Positions 31,436 to 33,044 of a DNA stretch of 33,044 nucleotides are shown one piece after another. Within the stretch, counting starts at the first letter, position 1. Each line of letters begins with the position of its first letter. Made by a program: the position numbers and the translations under genes. Origin of the DNA: Proteocatella sphenisci DSM 23131. GTDB taxonomy: Bacteria > Bacillota > Clostridia > Peptostreptococcales > Filifactoraceae. The stretch spans positions 1 through 33,044 of the forward strand of contig NZ_AUID01000025.1 of the NCBI RefSeq assembly GCF_000423525.1, in the 5' to 3' direction. Under the pieces are notes generated by a model. The model saw nothing but the letters and a program-made list of their open reading frames with translations. It did no database searches and was not told the DNA's origin.

Positions 31436-32491
31436 TTAAATCCTATCAACAGGACTGAATCCATATGCTTTTGTAAACTTCATATTATGATTGAATCCTT
31501 TAAGTATTTCCAATGGATCTTTATTTTTCATCTCTGCTTTTTCAAGTTTATCTCTTTCAAATTCAACAGAGAGTACAGTGACCCTTTCTTTCTTTGTTAT
31601 AACTTCATTTATATAATCATCTACTATGTGAACTACTGTTTTTTCTATCGGAAGCAGTGCAAACATGTCCTTAGCTATCCTTATTGCAGAAGCTGCAATA
31701 TATAACCTTATAATCTCATTATGCTGAGATCTTTTGAAATTATTCTTTTGAAGTTTACCATTGCTCGAAAGAGATAATTCAAAAAATGGAACAGTATTTG
31801 AAGAGTCAGCCACATATTCTACGTGAATAGTATCTGAAGAATTTGAGCCAAATTCAAAATCTACGCCAAATTCCAGTAGATCATCAAGGGGTCTCATTTC
31901 ATTTATAACCTCAAAATATGCATCTATATTCCCCCTTAGCACCTCACCAGCCAAGTCTACAAGAGTTCTCCATCCATTATATGTCTCTTCATCTTTTTCC
32001 ATAGCTTTTCTTAAATCATTCTTCATATTTGATAGTTTTTTTTCAAGCTTTGTTTTGAATATCTTTTCACTCGCAGTAGGTATATAATTATCTATTTGTT
32101 CCTTTACTTCCAATGCATTTGGCCCAAGTGCATTTATATTAAACGGCTCGGGGCTCTTATATACATAGTTCCAGTCAATGCTTTCATCAGAATTTCTATG
32201 TATTTCTGTAATCATATCCATAACTTTTTTATATTCATTTATTGCAGTTTTAGCATCACCCTTGTATTCTTCGATATTTCCATTTATTATTTCTTTAGAA
32301 AATTCCTTATGCAAAAACGATGTATCTTCTGTATGCAATTCTAATTCATTATCATTAAACTGGAGTTTTCTATTGCTGATTATTGTTTTTCTCAGACCTG
32401 TATTTCCAAAATTAAAATCCTGAGCAATTTTTCCAATATCAGACTTTACTCCTTTTGAAATCGTAAAGCTTTTTCTGAACCTCAATCCCAT
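31436..32491 (-). CDS. DUF4236 domain protein with long unknown C-terminus
   Basis: 351 residues. The first about 50 (MGLRFRKSFTISKGVKSDIG, then NFGNTGLRKTII) match the DUF4236 pattern MGFRFRKS...G...N.S..G..., a short beta-rich domain of unknown function. The remainder is hydrophilic and rich in helix-forming residues, with no membrane segment, signal peptide or catalytic motif I recognise. AAAGG lies before the ATG at 32491. It starts just after the rRNA operon terminator and ends in its own terminator, so it is monocistronic or expressed by read-through from the rRNA operon; no clear promoter was seen in the 40 bp upstream. Confidence 0.75.
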   Translation of the reverse strand: MGLRFRKSFTISKGVKSDIGKIAQDFNFGNTGLRKTIISNRKLQFNDNELELHTEDTSFLHKEFSKEIINGNIEEYKGDAKTAINEYKKVMDMITEIHRNSDESIDWNYVYKSPEPFNINALGPNALEVKEQIDNYIPTASEKIFKTKLEKKLSNMKNDLRKAMEKDEETYNGWRTLVDLAGEVLRGNIDAYFEVINEMRPLDDLLEFGVDFEFGSNSSDTIHVEYVADSSNTVPFFELSLSSNGKLQKNNFKRSQHNEIIRLYIAASAIRIAKDMFALLPIEKTVVHIVDDYINEVITKKERVTVLSVEFERDKLEKAEMKNKDPLEILKGFNHNMKFTKAYGFSPVDRI

Positions 32492-32530
32492 CCTTTTAAT
32501 TTCCTTTCAAGCATTTTCTTGTTCATGATT

Positions 32531-32567
32531 AAAAAAAGCACTTGAGATATTCTCAGGTGCTTTTTTT
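32531..32567 (-). terminator. Terminator of the rRNA operon
   Basis: A 17-bp stem with one G-T pair (AAAAAAAGCACCTGAGA and its partner) encloses a 3-nt loop, with T-tracts on both strands. It directly follows the 5S gene. Confidence 0.9.
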
Positions 32568-32570
32568 AAT

Positions 32571-32683
<113 letters not shown>

Positions 32684-32773
32684 ATTTTTAATATAAAATT
32701 ATATTAGATGGATGTACCATCAAAACTGCAAACCAATGTAAAGTTTTCACTTTTTCATTCCAGGTAAAAATTA

Positions 32774-33044
32774 TGGTCAAGTCCTCGATCTATTAGTACT
32801 CATAAGCTACATACATTACTGCACTTACACCTTGAGCCTATCAACCACGTAGTCTTCATGGGATCTTACTCCTTACGGATGGGAAATCTTATCTTAAGGG
32901 TGGCTTCGTGCTTAGATGCCTTCAGCACTTATCCATTCCGCACATAGCTATCCAGCTGTGCCACTGGCGTGACAACTGGTGCACCAGCGGTGCGTCCAAC
33001 CCGGTCCTCTCGTACTAAGGTCAGCTCCTCTCAAATTTCCTACG
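32774..33044 (-). rRNA. rrl: 23S ribosomal RNA, 3' end (partial)
   Basis: The last about 270 nt of 23S on the minus strand. The sarcin-ricin loop region (AGTACGAGAGGACCGGG) is at about 33000-33016, and the typical 3' end CGAGGACTTGACC is near 32774. The rest of the gene lies outside the window. The spacer to 5S is about 90 nt and holds no tRNA. Confidence 0.95.

Noticed and set aside
32482-32526. 14-codon frame overlapping the start of the DUF4236 gene
   Set aside because: Too short, no clear binding site, and no leader-peptide features such as codon runs or an attenuator.

Overview
The window is an AT-rich, tightly packed bacterial chromosome segment in which every supported gene lies on the minus strand, in the same direction as the rRNA operon whose 5S and 23S 3' end close the right side. 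Strong AGGAGG-type ribosome binding sites, TTG and GTG starts, a SAM-I (S-box) riboswitch, short hairpin/T-tract terminators and extended -10 promoters point to a low-GC Gram-positive, most likely a Clostridia-type amino-acid-using anaerobe. That placement is inference: no 16S is present. No tRNA or CRISPR array was seen.

Layout in coordinate order (transcription runs right to left). 1-366: 5' part of an IS1182-like insertion sequence. 374-3078: two-gene operon, a YtcJ-like amidohydrolase followed by a SARP/BTAD-type regulator. 3194-6268: AGCS amino acid symporter plus RocB-like M20 peptidase, with a possible CRP/FNR-type box upstream. 6441-6577: a cluster of hairpins. 6596-13492: probable five-gene operon of fructose-type PTS IIABC, patatin-like hydrolase, methylglyoxal synthase (mgsA), RecD2 helicase and a MATE exporter. 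13637-16072: thrC-thrB with its own sigma-A promoter. 16206-19612: two-component system, a histidine kinase with an extracellular solute-binding domain and a sigma-54 activator response regulator. 19687-21102: NhaC-family antiporter preceded by a near-perfect -24/-12 (sigma-54) promoter, probably the target of that system. 21565-26976: SAM-riboswitch-controlled operon metY, metA::aspartokinase fusion, hom, asd. 27096-30015: ABC transporter pair. 30153-31235: nitronate-monooxygenase-like flavoprotein. 31436-32491: DUF4236-type protein. 32571-33044: 5S rRNA and the 3' end of 23S rRNA.

The two most interesting units are these. (1) The methionine operon encodes the route from aspartate to homocysteine. 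Homoserine O-acyltransferase (MetA, with the acetyl-CoA-type Glu111) is fused in one 600-residue protein to an aspartate kinase catalytic domain that stops exactly where the ACT domains should begin. The homoserine dehydrogenase also lacks ACT. Allosteric control therefore appears to be replaced by one SAM riboswitch at the head of the operon, while thrC-thrB sits apart with no visible riboswitch. (2) The sigma-54 module: the transporter gene carries a -24/-12 promoter, the activator and its kinase lie directly downstream, and the kinase has its own sigma-A promoter that overlaps the transporter's terminator, so that it starts past the first stem arm and escapes termination.
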